From Thiemannella venezuelensis (GTDB lineage: Bacteria > Actinomycetota > Actinomycetes > Streptosporangiales > Streptosporangiaceae), in contig NZ_JACHJJ010000004.1 of assembly GCF_014203605.1 (NCBI RefSeq), positions 1-64,000 on the forward strand: a DNA stretch of 64,000 nucleotides, given 5' to 3'. A program made the translations under genes and the position numbers. Below are positions 52,527-61,345 of this stretch, piece by piece. Under the pieces are notes generated by a model. It saw only the letters and a list, made by a program, of their open reading frames with translations, searched no databases and was not told where the DNA came from. Position 1 is the stretch's first letter. Every line of letters begins with the position of its first letter.

Positions 52527-53330
52527 TCACGCGAGCCCACGGACCCTGCGCAAGCCGTACTTCGTGCGCCTGACGACGGCGTAGCCCTTCGTCAGCACGC
52601 GCTCCTTCATGTAGATCAGCGGGATCCGGCTGCCCTCGACCGCCCGGCGGAACATCGGCATCGTCGTGCCGTCGGTGACGGTCAGCCGCGGCATCGCGAG
52701 CACGTCGTGCCGGTCGGCGGCGATGGCGTTGTTCACCGCGCAGGCGGCCCAGTAGCCGGCCCGCCGCACCTCGCGCCGGACGCGCGCGCTGGAGTAGCCG
52801 TACGGATAGGCCATCGTGGTGACCGGAGCTCCGATCTTGTCCTCCACCAGCGCCTTGTTGCGGCGCAGCTCCTGGCGGAGCCGGTCCTCGGGGAGCTGGT
52901 CGAGCTGCGGATGGCTGTGGCTGTGCCCGGCGATCTCGATGCCGCAGGAGGCGGCCTCGCGGGCCTGGGTCCAGGACACCGTCTTGTCGAGCGGCCGGCC
53001 CGCCGCGTCCTTGCCCGCGTCGCTCACCCATCCGCTGGTCAGGAAGAGCGTGGCGGGGAAGGAATGCCGGTCGAGCACGGGCAGGGCTTCGGAGTGGAAG
53101 TCCTCGTAGCCGTCGTCGAAGGTCACCACGATCGGGCGCTCCGGGATGGAGCGCCCGTTGTTGCGGTGCAGCGAGGCGACGAGGTCGGCCACGGTCAGCG
53201 GCGTGAAGCCGCTCTCCTTGAGATAGGAGAGCTGCTCGGCGAAGGCCGAGGGCCGTACGGCCAGCGGTTTCGTCTCGGCCGTGGGCCGGTCGGAGACCGA
53301 GTGGTACATCAGGATGGGCACGCGGATCAT
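52527..53330 (-). CDS. Polysaccharide deacetylase (CE4/NodB)
   Basis: A 267-residue NodB-type deacetylase. Motifs are VTFDDGYEDF (catalytic base and metal Asp), EIAGHSHSHPQL (metal His) and MAYPYGYSS. It would remove acetyl groups from N-acetylated sugars of the polymer. No signal peptide is seen, so either it acts on intracellular lipid-linked units or export is by another route. Its ATG overlaps the GT2 stop by 4 bases. Confidence 0.87.
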   Translation of the reverse strand: MIRVPILMYHSVSDRPTAETKPLAVRPSAFAEQLSYLKESGFTPLTVADLVASLHRNNGRSIPERPIVVTFDDGYEDFHSEALPVLDRHSFPATLFLTSGWVSDAGKDAAGRPLDKTVSWTQAREAASCGIEIAGHSHSHPQLDQLPEDRLRQELRRNKALVEDKIGAPVTTMAYPYGYSSARVRREVRRAGYWAACAVNNAIAADRHDVLAMPRLTVTDGTTMPMFRRAVEGSRIPLIYMKERVLTKGYAVVRRTKYGLRRVRGLA

Positions 53331-54268
53331 GACTGCCCCAGTTTCAGGCGGAGAGAGCCGACAACATAACCCCAGGTCGTCCAGGCGAGGCCGACCACGA
53401 TCGCGGCGGCCCGGCCGAGGCCGGACACGTCGCCGCGGAGAGCCTCCCCGACCCCCCGCAGCGCGCCGAGCGGCAGCGCCTTCAGCGCGTGCGCCCGCTC
53501 GCTCGCCAGCCCGTCGCCGGCGCCGACGCTCTGGGCGACCAGCGCCTTGGACAGGCCCTCGGCGTAGCACCGGGACCGGAAGTAGGAGAACCGGGAGCGC
53601 GCGGCCGAGACCTTGTGGCCGATCACCGCCTCCGGTTCGAACATCATCACCGAACCCGGCATGCGCTGCGAGATCCGGATGCAGAACTCGGTCTCCTCGC
53701 AGCCCAGCGGGCGCGGCTTGCGGCCCTGGACGCTCCGGCCGATGCCGGTGTGGAAACCGCCGCTCTCCGTCACGACCTCCTTGCGGAAGGCCGCGTTGCC
53801 GCCCATGACGTTGCGGATCGGCGCCCGGGCCGTGGGCATGCCCTGGTAGGTGCAGCCCACGGTCCAGTCGAACTCCTGCGGGAACCAGCGCGGGCGACGG
53901 CCCGTCGCCCACAGCGGCCTGGTCAGGCCGCCCACCCCCACCACGGCCGGGTCCTGGAAGCCCTCCTCCAAAGCTTCCAGCCAGCCGGGCTCCGCCACCG
54001 CGTCGTCGTCGAGGTACGCCACGATGTCGCCCGAGGCGGTCGCCGCACCGGTGTTCTTGCCGCCGGACAGCCCCTTCTCGTGCGTGTTCTCCACCACGAT
54101 CGCGTCGGGGTACTCCCGCTTCAGCATCAGGTGCAGGTCGGGGTTGTAGTCGACGACCAGGATGAGCTCGTGCGGCCGGCGGCTCTGCCTCCGGACCGAG
54201 TCCACGGCCTCCCGGATGTCCTCCCAACGCTCCTCGGTGTAGACGCAGATGACGACGCTGGTCTTCAT
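53327..54268 (-). CDS. Family 2 glycosyltransferase
   Basis: A 313-residue GT2 enzyme. TSVVICVYTEERWEDI is the nucleotide-binding strand; YLDDDAVAEP carries the DxD metal motif; ETEFCIRISQRMPG holds the catalytic acid. The C-terminal third is rather hydrophobic (AAAIVVGLAWTTWGYVVGSL), so it is membrane attached. It lies 2 bp after the other GT2 gene and overlaps the deacetylase gene. Confidence 0.87.
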   Translation of the reverse strand: MKTSVVICVYTEERWEDIREAVDSVRRQSRRPHELILVVDYNPDLHLMLKREYPDAIVVENTHEKGLSGGKNTGAATASGDIVAYLDDDAVAEPGWLEALEEGFQDPAVVGVGGLTRPLWATGRRPRWFPQEFDWTVGCTYQGMPTARAPIRNVMGGNAAFRKEVVTESGGFHTGIGRSVQGRKPRPLGCEETEFCIRISQRMPGSVMMFEPEAVIGHKVSAARSRFSYFRSRCYAEGLSKALVAQSVGAGDGLASERAHALKALPLGALRGVGEALRGDVSGLGRAAAIVVGLAWTTWGYVVGSLRLKLGQS

Positions 54269-54270
54269 GG

Positions 54271-55098
54271 CTAGGCGGCGCCCTGGTCGGCGGCGGGCGT
54301 GGCGGTCTGCGGCTCCGGCAGCAGGGCGGCGGGCTTGACGCGCCACTCCCGGATGATGGTCTTCAGCACGCGGATGCCGTCGCGGACCGCGTGGAGGTTG
54401 CTCTCCCCGTGGATCCGGCAGCGTTCGTGGCTGGGCACCTCGTAGACCTTCAGACCGGCCTTGGCGGCCCTGATGTTCATCAGGGTCTCGACCTCGAAGC
54501 CGGCGCAGTCGATGTTCAGCACATCGAGGTGGCGGGCCCAGAAGGCGTTGTAGCCGTAGCAGAGGTCGCTGTACTGGGTGCCGTAGATCTTGTTCACCAG
54601 ACCGGTCAGCACCTTGTTGCCGAACGTGCGGGTGAAGGTGAGGTCGTCGCTTCCGCCGCCGGACGCGTAGCGCGAGCCCTTGACGAAGTCGGCGCCGGTG
54701 ACCAGCGCGCCCACGAACTGGATGATCTCCCGGCCGTCGGTGGACCCGTCGGCGTCGATCATCACGATGATGTCGCTGGTGCAGGCGGCGAAGCCGGCGG
54801 CCAGCGCGTCGCCCTTGCCCTTGCCGGTCTGGGTGACGACGCGGACGTTGGGCCGGAGCCGCTTGGCGACGGCGACGGTGTCGTCCACCGAGTTGCCGTC
54901 CACCAGGACGATCTCGTCGATCCACTGCGGCAGGGTGGCGAACACGTGCGGCAGGTTCTCCGCCTCGTTCATCGCCGGGACCACGACGCTGACCGTGGGC
55001 GAGATGGCCACGTGCGGCGTGAGCGGCGTGAAGCGCTCGATGGGGGGCATCGACCTGAGCGGAGGGTTGGCAGGGTGCTTGGTGATGTCGGGACTCAT
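54271..55098 (-). CDS. Family 2 glycosyltransferase (polyprenyl-phosphate type)
   Basis: A 275-residue GT2 enzyme close to dolichol-phosphate mannosyltransferases: VSVVVPAMNEAENLPHV, EIVLVDGNSVDD, and the metal motif VMIDADGS. It lacks C-terminal membrane segments. It probably makes a lipid-linked sugar for the polymer. It heads the run of tightly linked genes; a 197-base gap upstream (55099-55295) may hold a promoter, but I could not fix one. Confidence 0.87.
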   Translation of the reverse strand: MSPDITKHPANPPLRSMPPIERFTPLTPHVAISPTVSVVVPAMNEAENLPHVFATLPQWIDEIVLVDGNSVDDTVAVAKRLRPNVRVVTQTGKGKGDALAAGFAACTSDIIVMIDADGSTDGREIIQFVGALVTGADFVKGSRYASGGGSDDLTFTRTFGNKVLTGLVNKIYGTQYSDLCYGYNAFWARHLDVLNIDCAGFEVETLMNIRAAKAGLKVYEVPSHERCRIHGESNLHAVRDGIRVLKTIIREWRVKPAALLPEPQTATPAADQGAA

Positions 55099-55295
55099 GG
55101 TGACGGATGTCCTTCCGTTCGGTCGGTCGTCGGAGACGACTGCCAGACGGACCCGGAGCCAGACGCGATCGGGACGATCGAGGGAAATGGCAGATGCGGT
55201 GAGGGATGCATGGAAGGGTCCTGGCGGCGGCTGAGGTGCTGGGTTGTGCGATACGGGACTTGCGTTGTGCGATATAGCGGGACGTGCGGAGGGGC

Positions 55296-56420
55296 CTAGA
55301 CCCCTCCTGTTTCCTTGACGGCGGTGCTGGGTGATTGGTTCTGGACGGAGGTACGCATCCGGCCGAAACCTTTCAGCACACGATCGGCCAGTCGATACAG
55401 CTCAGGACGGTCGGTGACGATCGTGCGTGCTTTGTTGACGGGTGTCCGACCCATCCAGTGAACGGCGGCCGTCGGCGACGGGCGAGAGACGCGCCCTTCG
55501 GCGACGAAAAGATCGCCGCTCTTTAGCCAGCCCTTGTATTCGCGTCCGCCCTTGCCCATGTCGACCTGGCGCAGGCCGGCGCCGGCCGCGTGCTCCGCCA
55601 TGAGTAGATGGTGCACGATCCCGGGCGAGTAGCGGGCGAATTCGGTGTCGTACGCGGGGAACCAGCCGACCAGGGTGTCGGCCGTGCGCAGGCCGAAGTG
55701 CCCCGCGACGGGCGTGTCGCCGGCGTAGACCATGGTCAGCACGCCCGCGAAGTGCGGCGACCGCTCGGCGTGCATCTCGTCGAGCAGCCGGACGATCCAG
55801 GGCTGGGCGAAGCGGTCCACCCGGCCGGTGCGGCGGTACTGGTCGGACTTCCACTGCATGAGCTGCCGCAGGGCCCCCGTGTCGGCGGAGTCCCACTCGA
55901 AGCGGAGCCCGCCCTGCTCGCGGCCGAACTTGCGCTCCTTGTAGCGGACGGTCTTGTAGTTCTTGGGGGAGTTGGCGCGGACCTGCTCGACGTAGGCGTC
56001 GAACCCGGCGCTGAGGTCCATGACGGGCGCGGGCCGTACGTCGGTCTGGTAGGGCGCGAAGGTCGGCTGGCCGGCGACCATGTGGTCGAAGTCGAAGACC
56101 GAGAGCCTGCACGTGCGGAGCAGGGCGCGGACGTCCACCTTCAGGTCGGAAACGGAGATCAGCCCGTGGCAGGTGGTGAGGAACCCGCCCAGCGGTTTGC
56201 CGATCCCGAAGCTGTGCCGTTCGTAGGGGAAGAAGGCCACGATCTTGTCGCCGTCCTCGATGACGGCCACCCGGACGTAGTCCCGCAACCGCCCCATGGC
56301 CAGTGCGAACTCCACGGAAAGAAAGGGATTGTCGAGGGCGGGATCCGCCCCCTGCAACTCCCGCCAACGGGAGATCTCGGACTCCCCGAGTTCTCCTGGG
56401 CGAACGACGCTGATGTTCAC
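55296..56420 (-). CDS. GNAT-fold acyltransferase, CelD/FemAB-like (copy 2)
   Basis: A 374-residue paralogue of the protein at 43634-44716, sharing WRELQGADPALDNPFLS, VAGHFGLRTADTLVGWFPAYD and YSPGIVHHLLMAEHAAGAG. GTG 56420 is chosen because it overlaps the stop of the preceding small membrane gene (GTGA). It likely transfers an acyl or aminoacyl group onto the surface polymer or its lipid-linked precursor. Both copies end in GFGRMRTSVQ/AFGRIRTSVQ, an unusual shared tail. Confidence 0.83.
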   Translation of the reverse strand: MNISVVRPGELGESEISRWRELQGADPALDNPFLSVEFALAMGRLRDYVRVAVIEDGDKIVAFFPYERHSFGIGKPLGGFLTTCHGLISVSDLKVDVRALLRTCRLSVFDFDHMVAGQPTFAPYQTDVRPAPVMDLSAGFDAYVEQVRANSPKNYKTVRYKERKFGREQGGLRFEWDSADTGALRQLMQWKSDQYRRTGRVDRFAQPWIVRLLDEMHAERSPHFAGVLTMVYAGDTPVAGHFGLRTADTLVGWFPAYDTEFARYSPGIVHHLLMAEHAAGAGLRQVDMGKGGREYKGWLKSGDLFVAEGRVSRPSPTAAVHWMGRTPVNKARTIVTDRPELYRLADRVLKGFGRMRTSVQNQSPSTAVKETGGV

Positions 56421-56788
56421 CGTGACCTGGCCCCCTGTTCGGTCTGCAAGCTTCCGCCCCCCCGGTACAAAACACGCAGCACGTATATGAAGCCGCCCAG
56501 CACCGCGATCGTCGCCACCCCGGCCCGGGGCGACCATGCGTCAAAGGAGAGCATGGCGGTGGCAAGGAGAACGTTTATGACGAGACTTGCCGCCGCACCG
56601 ACTGATAGTGCCGCAAGAGGGTCACGATCACGCAACAGTCCCATGACTGCGGCCCCAGGAACGATCAGAAGGAACATAGGAGTCAAAATCAGGCGGAGTG
56701 GTGTCTCGATCTCTGCAAGTGCCAACACAGCCCCGGAGAGGCATGTCAGAGCGAGTATCCACCTGAACACTCTTCGGTTGGTCGACAT
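56417..56788 (-). CDS. Small four-segment membrane protein
   Basis: A 123-residue protein with about four membrane segments (WILALTCLSGAVLALAEI is the first). I do not recognise a family. It is translationally coupled to the acyltransferase (GTGA overlap), which suggests the two work together, perhaps with the membrane protein holding the enzyme or substrate at the membrane. ATG 56788 is preceded by a GGGAG-like site. Confidence 0.7.
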   Translation of the reverse strand: MSTNRRVFRWILALTCLSGAVLALAEIETPLRLILTPMFLLIVPGAAVMGLLRDRDPLAALSVGAAASLVINVLLATAMLSFDAWSPRAGVATIAVLGGFIYVLRVLYRGGGSLQTEQGARSR

Positions 56789-56941
56789 CTCTGGCTCCCG
56801 GGATGGACAAAGGGACGGCTGATCGCCACCTCATGTGACCAACCGCCCCGTGCGGACGTCAATGCCGACGTCTGGCATCTGTCCATGGTTTACCCGATGG
56901 CAAAGAGTTGTGCGTCCACCTTCCAAGCTGTGGTCAAAAGG

Positions 56942-58558
56942 TCAAGACATCTCCGGAGCCGGACTGGAGGTCGCCGAGGGGGGCTCCGAGGGCGGCTCAG
57001 ACGGGTCCGGCGGGGGCTCGGAAGCCGCTGGTTCAGGGGCTTCCCACGAGATCGCGCAGCTGACGCCCCCTCCGTCGGACCGGAACACCACCTGGCCGGA
57101 TCCACTTTCGGCGAGTCCGGTAGAAGTGACCCAAATCACTCCATTGGCCCCTGACCTGAGCCGACCTCGGGCGGGCTGGATGACCAGCCCGCCCGAAGCG
57201 GTGGCCGACCACTCGATGACGGCGTTGTGCGCGGTGAGTCTGATCTGCCCGGAACCCTGGCCGATGTCGGAGGGGCAGGAGACGGCCAGCCGCGCGGGGG
57301 CGGGCCGGGGGGTGGGCGGGCGCGTGGCCCTGGGCCGCCGCGACGAGGGGCGCCGGTCCGTGCCGGGCGCGGGCACCGGCACCGTCGCCGCCGGGCGTGT
57401 CCCCTCCGCGATGGGCTCCGGCGGCGGGCTCTCCTCCGCCGAGGGGGTCTCCGTCGGTGCGGTGTCCGAGGGCGCCGGTTCGGCGGGCGGCGCAAAGGTG
57501 ATCATCGCGGGCTCCGTGCCGGGAGCGGCTTCGGCCGTCCCCGTGCGGCCTCCGCTGAGGTCCAGCCCGGTGAGCGTGATCATGCCTGCCGTGGCGGCCA
57601 GCACGCACACGGCCGCCACGATCACCGGAACGCTCCGCCTCGGCTTCCGCCGCCGCACCGCGCGCCGCGATCCGGAGGCTCCCGCCGCCCCGGAGGGCCG
57701 CGATCCGCCCGCGACGGGGAAGCCCGTCCGGTCGAAGGGGCCGCCCGCCTCGACGATCGCGGCGCGGACCTCGTCCAGCTCGGGATTGACGCAGGTCTCG
57801 ACGACCCGCCGGCGCAGGGAGAGCGGCGGGAAGACCACCGGAACCATGTCGAGCAGCCGTCCGGCCGAGACGTGCCGGCCCCGGCGCTCGGTGCAGACCT
57901 CGCACCGGGCGATGTGGCCGGAGAGCCGTCTGCGCAGCATCGGGGTGAGCGGCCCCTCCCACGAGTCGACCATCGCCGACAGGTCGGGGCAGTGCGCCCG
58001 GCCCACCTTGGCGAGAACGACCGCGGCGGCGGCGTTCTCCAGATGGTCGCGGGCCCGGCCGAGCCGGGCGGCGGCCTGCCGGGAGCTGAGCCCGACCACC
58101 GCCCCGACCTCGCCGGTGCCCAGGTCGTGCCGGAGCGACAGCTCCAGGACCTCCCGCTCCTGTCCGCCCAGCTCGCCCAGGACCTCGTGGACCAGCGCGG
58201 CGAGTTCGCGCTCGCGGGGGTCGTCGTGGCCGTCCACGGCGGGCAGGGGCAGCGAGGGCGGCGCCGCGCCGTGCCCGCCCCGGGGCCGGGCCGCGCACCG
58301 GGAGCGGACCAGCGCGTACAGCCAGGAGCGCAGCCGCCCGGCGTCCTGGAGCAGGTCGGCGCGCCCCTGGGCGGTGACCAGGGCGTCGTGCACGGCCTCC
58401 GCCGCGCCGTCCCGGTCGGCGAGCAGGGAGCACGCGTAGTCGTTGAGGCGTTCGGCGTAGGCGTCGAAGAGGCTTGCGGGCGCCTGGGTGTCGGCGCGCC
58501 GGAGCGCCTCCACGAGTCGTTGGTCGTCGGCTCGGCCGACGGTCGGCCATCCGGGCAC
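56942..58558 (-). CDS. ECF-type sigma factor fused to zinc-finger anti-sigma-like and membrane-anchored outer domain
   Basis: A 538-residue fusion. Residues 12-95 are sigma region 2 (AYAERLNDYACSLLADRDGA), 120-185 region 4 (REVLELSLRHDLGTGEVGAV). An HIARCEVC motif (His215, Cys219, Cys222) matches zinc anti-sigma domains. One membrane segment lies at 310-332 (VIVAAVCVLAATAGM). A Pro/Thr-rich stalk and a BACON-like beta domain with two Cys follow. GTG 58558 has GGGAGG eight bases upstream. Having activator, inhibitor and sensor in one chain implies release by proteolysis or local action at the membrane. Confidence 0.78.
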   Translation of the reverse strand: MPGWPTVGRADDQRLVEALRRADTQAPASLFDAYAERLNDYACSLLADRDGAAEAVHDALVTAQGRADLLQDAGRLRSWLYALVRSRCAARPRGGHGAAPPSLPLPAVDGHDDPRERELAALVHEVLGELGGQEREVLELSLRHDLGTGEVGAVVGLSSRQAAARLGRARDHLENAAAAVVLAKVGRAHCPDLSAMVDSWEGPLTPMLRRRLSGHIARCEVCTERRGRHVSAGRLLDMVPVVFPPLSLRRRVVETCVNPELDEVRAAIVEAGGPFDRTGFPVAGGSRPSGAAGASGSRRAVRRRKPRRSVPVIVAAVCVLAATAGMITLTGLDLSGGRTGTAEAAPGTEPAMITFAPPAEPAPSDTAPTETPSAEESPPPEPIAEGTRPAATVPVPAPGTDRRPSSRRPRATRPPTPRPAPARLAVSCPSDIGQGSGQIRLTAHNAVIEWSATASGGLVIQPARGRLRSGANGVIWVTSTGLAESGSGQVVFRSDGGGVSCAISWEAPEPAASEPPPDPSEPPSEPPSATSSPAPEMS

Positions 58559-58620
58559 GGACTTTTCCTCCCGCGGTACGGGTTCGTTCACGGGCCATGC
58601 CCGAGACCCCACACGCGTAG

Positions 58621-58648
58621 GACGTCACCTGTTCATGGTGGGTTGTCC
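58621..58648 (-). promoter_or_regulatory. ECF-type promoter of the sigma-fusion gene
   Basis: On the minus strand GGACAACC (58641-58648) is followed after 16 bp by CGTC (58621-58624). This fits the AAC/CGTC pattern of ECF sigma promoters, so autoregulation is likely. Confidence 0.55.
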
Positions 58649-58652
58649 TGGT

Positions 58653-58667
58653 ATGCCAACCTGGCAT
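58653..58667. promoter_or_regulatory. Perfect 15-bp dyad upstream of the sigma-fusion gene
   Basis: ATGCCA, three bases, TGGCAT, just upstream of the predicted ECF -35 box. Confidence 0.45.
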
Positions 58668-58684
58668 GACCTGGGGAAACTGAG

Positions 58685-58713
58685 ACGGCCGGTACCCGTG
58701 GGGCACCGGCCGT
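58685..58713 (-). terminator. Terminator of the VWA gene
   Basis: A 9-bp stem (ACGGCCGGT with ACCGGCCGT) with an 11-base loop, 17 bases beyond the stop. Confidence 0.6.
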
Positions 58714-58729
58714 ACAGCGGGGAGGAAGT

Positions 58730-60520
58730 TCAGCAGTTGGGCGAGCAGAGGCGGCGGGCCATGCCGTCCAGGAAGAACTTGCGGATCTCCAGGACGTTCT
58801 TGGCGATGTAGGCGTCGCCGTTGGTCGCCTTGGCCAGGGCGTCCATCTGGCGCTTGCCCGCGGAGGCGTCGGGGCCGAAGGCGATCAGGATGATGCTGAC
58901 CGGCTTCTCCGGGTCGAACTCCTTCTTGAGGAACCGCACGATCTCCTGGTTGCTCATCCCGCCGTCGGGGTCGTCGTTGCCGGCCCCGTCCGTCATGATG
59001 AGGATCGTGTTGATCTTGTCGCTCTTGTAGCCGTCCTTCATCATCTTGTAGGCGGCCGCGAGGCTGTCGTTGAGTCCGGTGTCACCGGTCGCCTTGGCCT
59101 GGGTGGTCGAGAGCTTCTGCTTGATCAGGTCCGTGCGGAGCACGCCGTCCACGGTCTCGGTCAGCGGGCCGACCGAGACCGTCTCCCGGTAGTCCACCCC
59201 CTGGCCGTCGAGGTGGGTGGAGAACTCCCACAGCCCCATCTCGCTGTTGGCGGGGAAGAGCTTCATGCCCTCGACGGCGATCCTGGCGATCATCTGCATC
59301 CGGGTCGCGCCGGTACCCTCCACCGGGAGCGCCATGGTGCCGGAGACGTCCAGCAGGGTGACCAGGCGGGTGCCCAGGTTCATCCGCGACCACGACTGCG
59401 ACATGCGCGCGACGGTCTTGGCGTCGGGCATCTCCAGCGCCTGCGGGGCCTTGGCCTGGAAGCCGCCCTTCTCGGAGATGGCCGCGCCGCCCTTGCCGTC
59501 CGGGGTGCGGAAGCCGTGCTCCTGGAGGGTCTTCCTGGCGGCGTCGGTGCCGAGCTCCTTGGCGAACTCCGCGGCCACCTCGCGCATCTCGTCGTCGGTG
59601 GTGGTGACCACGATCGGGTAGTCCAGGTTGAAGGTGCCCTCGGCCGGGTAGAGCGGCACCGCCGGGACCTCGGGCTTCTTGGTGCTGTTGAAGGCCCAGA
59701 CGCCCTGCTCCGAGGAGATGCCCAGCGGGACGCGGCGGCCCTTCACGCCCAGGCTGGCCAGGAGGGCCTCCTGGTCCTTGACGGTCGAGCCGGAGAGCGT
59801 CTTCATCGCGCCGACCAGCTGCTCCTGGCCGACGCCCGCCGCGGTGGCCACCCCGGAGGCGGCCAGCAGCGCGCCGAGCCCGGCGGCGTTGAGCGAGGGG
59901 TCCAGCGCGAGCACGCGCACCTTGCGGCCGGGACCGTCCACGTTGGCCGCGTTCGTGGCGTTGATCATGCCGCTCCAGCTCGCCTCGCCGAAGCTCTTCT
60001 TCAGATTGGGGACCATCGAGCCGGAGGCCGCCATGACGACGGGCGACTGGGCGGCCGAACCGGTCGGCTCGGGCACGGCCGGGTTCTTGGCGCGGACGCC
60101 GCTCACCCACAGGGAGGAGTCCGGGATCCACAGGTCCATCGCGCCGACCTTGCCGCCGCTCCCGCCCAGCCCCGCGGCCACCGTCGCCGAGGCGGTCTTG
60201 GTCACCTTGACGCTCGCGCACCCGCCGCCGACCTCGTGGCCGGCCTTGGTGAAGCGGCCCGCGATCTCGGCCACGGCGGGCTGGATGTCGGGTGAGGCGG
60301 TGACGCGGAGCGTGACCTCGTCCCCGGAGCACCCGCCCCGGTCCCGGTTGATGATCACGAACGCGGCCACACCGAGCAGCACGGCGAGGGCGACCGATCC
60401 CGCCAGCGGGACCAGCACCTTGCCCCGGCTGCTCCGCCGGCGGCGGGCCGGTTCGCGGGCCGACTCACGGTACGAGGTGTAGCCGTCGTCGAGTTCATCC
60501 GTCCGGTGCCGTCCGCCCAC
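58730..60520 (-). CDS. Membrane-anchored solute-binding/VWA fusion protein
   Basis: A 596-residue protein. One membrane segment at residues 34-58 (VLVPLAGSVALAVLLGVAAFVII), then an outer part. Residues 65-360 have the type-2 periplasmic-binding fold (VTLRVTASPDIQPAVAEIAG, LWIPDSSLWV). Residues 385-580 are a VWA domain with a MIDAS motif LLDVSGTM and ILIMTDGAGNDD. Cys residues at both ends (RDRGGCSG and RRLCSPNC) may pair. The family is known in actinobacteria without a defined role. It precedes the sigma-fusion gene in the same direction. Confidence 0.78.
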   Translation of the reverse strand: MGGRHRTDELDDGYTSYRESAREPARRRRSSRGKVLVPLAGSVALAVLLGVAAFVIINRDRGGCSGDEVTLRVTASPDIQPAVAEIAGRFTKAGHEVGGGCASVKVTKTASATVAAGLGGSGGKVGAMDLWIPDSSLWVSGVRAKNPAVPEPTGSAAQSPVVMAASGSMVPNLKKSFGEASWSGMINATNAANVDGPGRKVRVLALDPSLNAAGLGALLAASGVATAAGVGQEQLVGAMKTLSGSTVKDQEALLASLGVKGRRVPLGISSEQGVWAFNSTKKPEVPAVPLYPAEGTFNLDYPIVVTTTDDEMREVAAEFAKELGTDAARKTLQEHGFRTPDGKGGAAISEKGGFQAKAPQALEMPDAKTVARMSQSWSRMNLGTRLVTLLDVSGTMALPVEGTGATRMQMIARIAVEGMKLFPANSEMGLWEFSTHLDGQGVDYRETVSVGPLTETVDGVLRTDLIKQKLSTTQAKATGDTGLNDSLAAAYKMMKDGYKSDKINTILIMTDGAGNDDPDGGMSNQEIVRFLKKEFDPEKPVSIILIAFGPDASAGKRQMDALAKATNGDAYIAKNVLEIRKFFLDGMARRLCSPNC

Positions 60521-60622
60521 GATGCCCTCTTCGGTGTCGATGTCTGCAGCTAGCGGGCCACCCTATCGGGAGGTAAACCGCAATATTCACGGAACTGTAC
60601 TGGGAACACTTACCGTGGCAAA

Positions 60623-60657
60623 ACACCCCTTTTGGTGTAGATATCACGCTACGTGAC
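60623..60657. promoter_or_regulatory. Hairpin dyad and shared 15-bp element upstream of the VWA gene
   Basis: ACACC/GGTGT dyad at 60623-60638, then ATCACGCTACGTGAC (60643-60657). The latter recurs with one mismatch at 61341-61355, over the start of the cation-transporter gene. Confidence 0.5.
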
Positions 60658-60694
60658 GGTAATGAATGCCTGCGTCCTCCGCGAGCGGATGCGG

Positions 60695-61345
60695 TCAGTG
60701 GCAGCAGGTGTGCCCGTGCCAGGCTTTCCGGCCCTCCCAAACGGCCGTTGCGGCCAGACACACCGCCATCGCCGGATCGGCCCACCACCAGCCGGCGTCG
60801 TTCAGCACGAGCCCGGCCAGCACCCCCGCGGCGAGCGCCGCGCACATCAGGTTCTGGGTGCCCTCGCCCGCGGTGGCCGCCGAGTGCAGCCGTGCGCCGA
60901 GCCGCCGCTTCGCCACCCCGAGGAGCGGCATGCTCACCAGGCTGACCGCCGTCACCACCGCCCCGAGCGCGCTGGGCGCGGCCCGGTGCCCGGCGTCCAG
61001 GTCGTGCACCACGTGGACCAGCAGGTAGGGGGCGAGCAGCCAGAAGCTCACCGCCACCGCCTTGCGCGCCCTCTCCTCGGCCTCCGCCGAGCGGGTCCGC
61101 GACCCGGTGAACCGCCAGACCACGATGAGGCTGGCCAGTGCCTCCACCAGCGACCACACCCCCCAGCCGATCAGGGCGACCGAGTGCGCCCACAGTCCTG
61201 CGGCGATGCCGAGCGCGCTCTCCGCGCCCAACCAGCCCAGGGTGACCAGCGACAGGGTGCGTGCCCTGCGCGCGTCGCGCAGCCATGCCTCCGCCGGCAC
61301 CACCCCGGTTCCGTGCACGGCGACGTCGGGTAGTTTGCTCATCAC
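60695..61345 (-). CDS. Cation diffusion facilitator-like protein with altered metal site
   Basis: A 216-residue protein with about six membrane segments, related to small CDF-type cation transporters. The family segment usually reading GFGLDSVIE is GWGVWSLVE here, so the metal Asp is Trp. The matching segment of the fifth membrane helix, usually ADAAQTLLC, reads GEGTQNLMC. Thus both Asp ligands are missing. The C-terminus ends HGHTCCH, a possible metal-binding tail. Start GTG 61345 or ATG 61342. It may no longer transport metal. Confidence 0.75.
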   Translation of the reverse strand: MMSKLPDVAVHGTGVVPAEAWLRDARRARTLSLVTLGWLGAESALGIAAGLWAHSVALIGWGVWSLVEALASLIVVWRFTGSRTRSAEAEERARKAVAVSFWLLAPYLLVHVVHDLDAGHRAAPSALGAVVTAVSLVSMPLLGVAKRRLGARLHSAATAGEGTQNLMCAALAAGVLAGLVLNDAGWWWADPAMAVCLAATAVWEGRKAWHGHTCCH

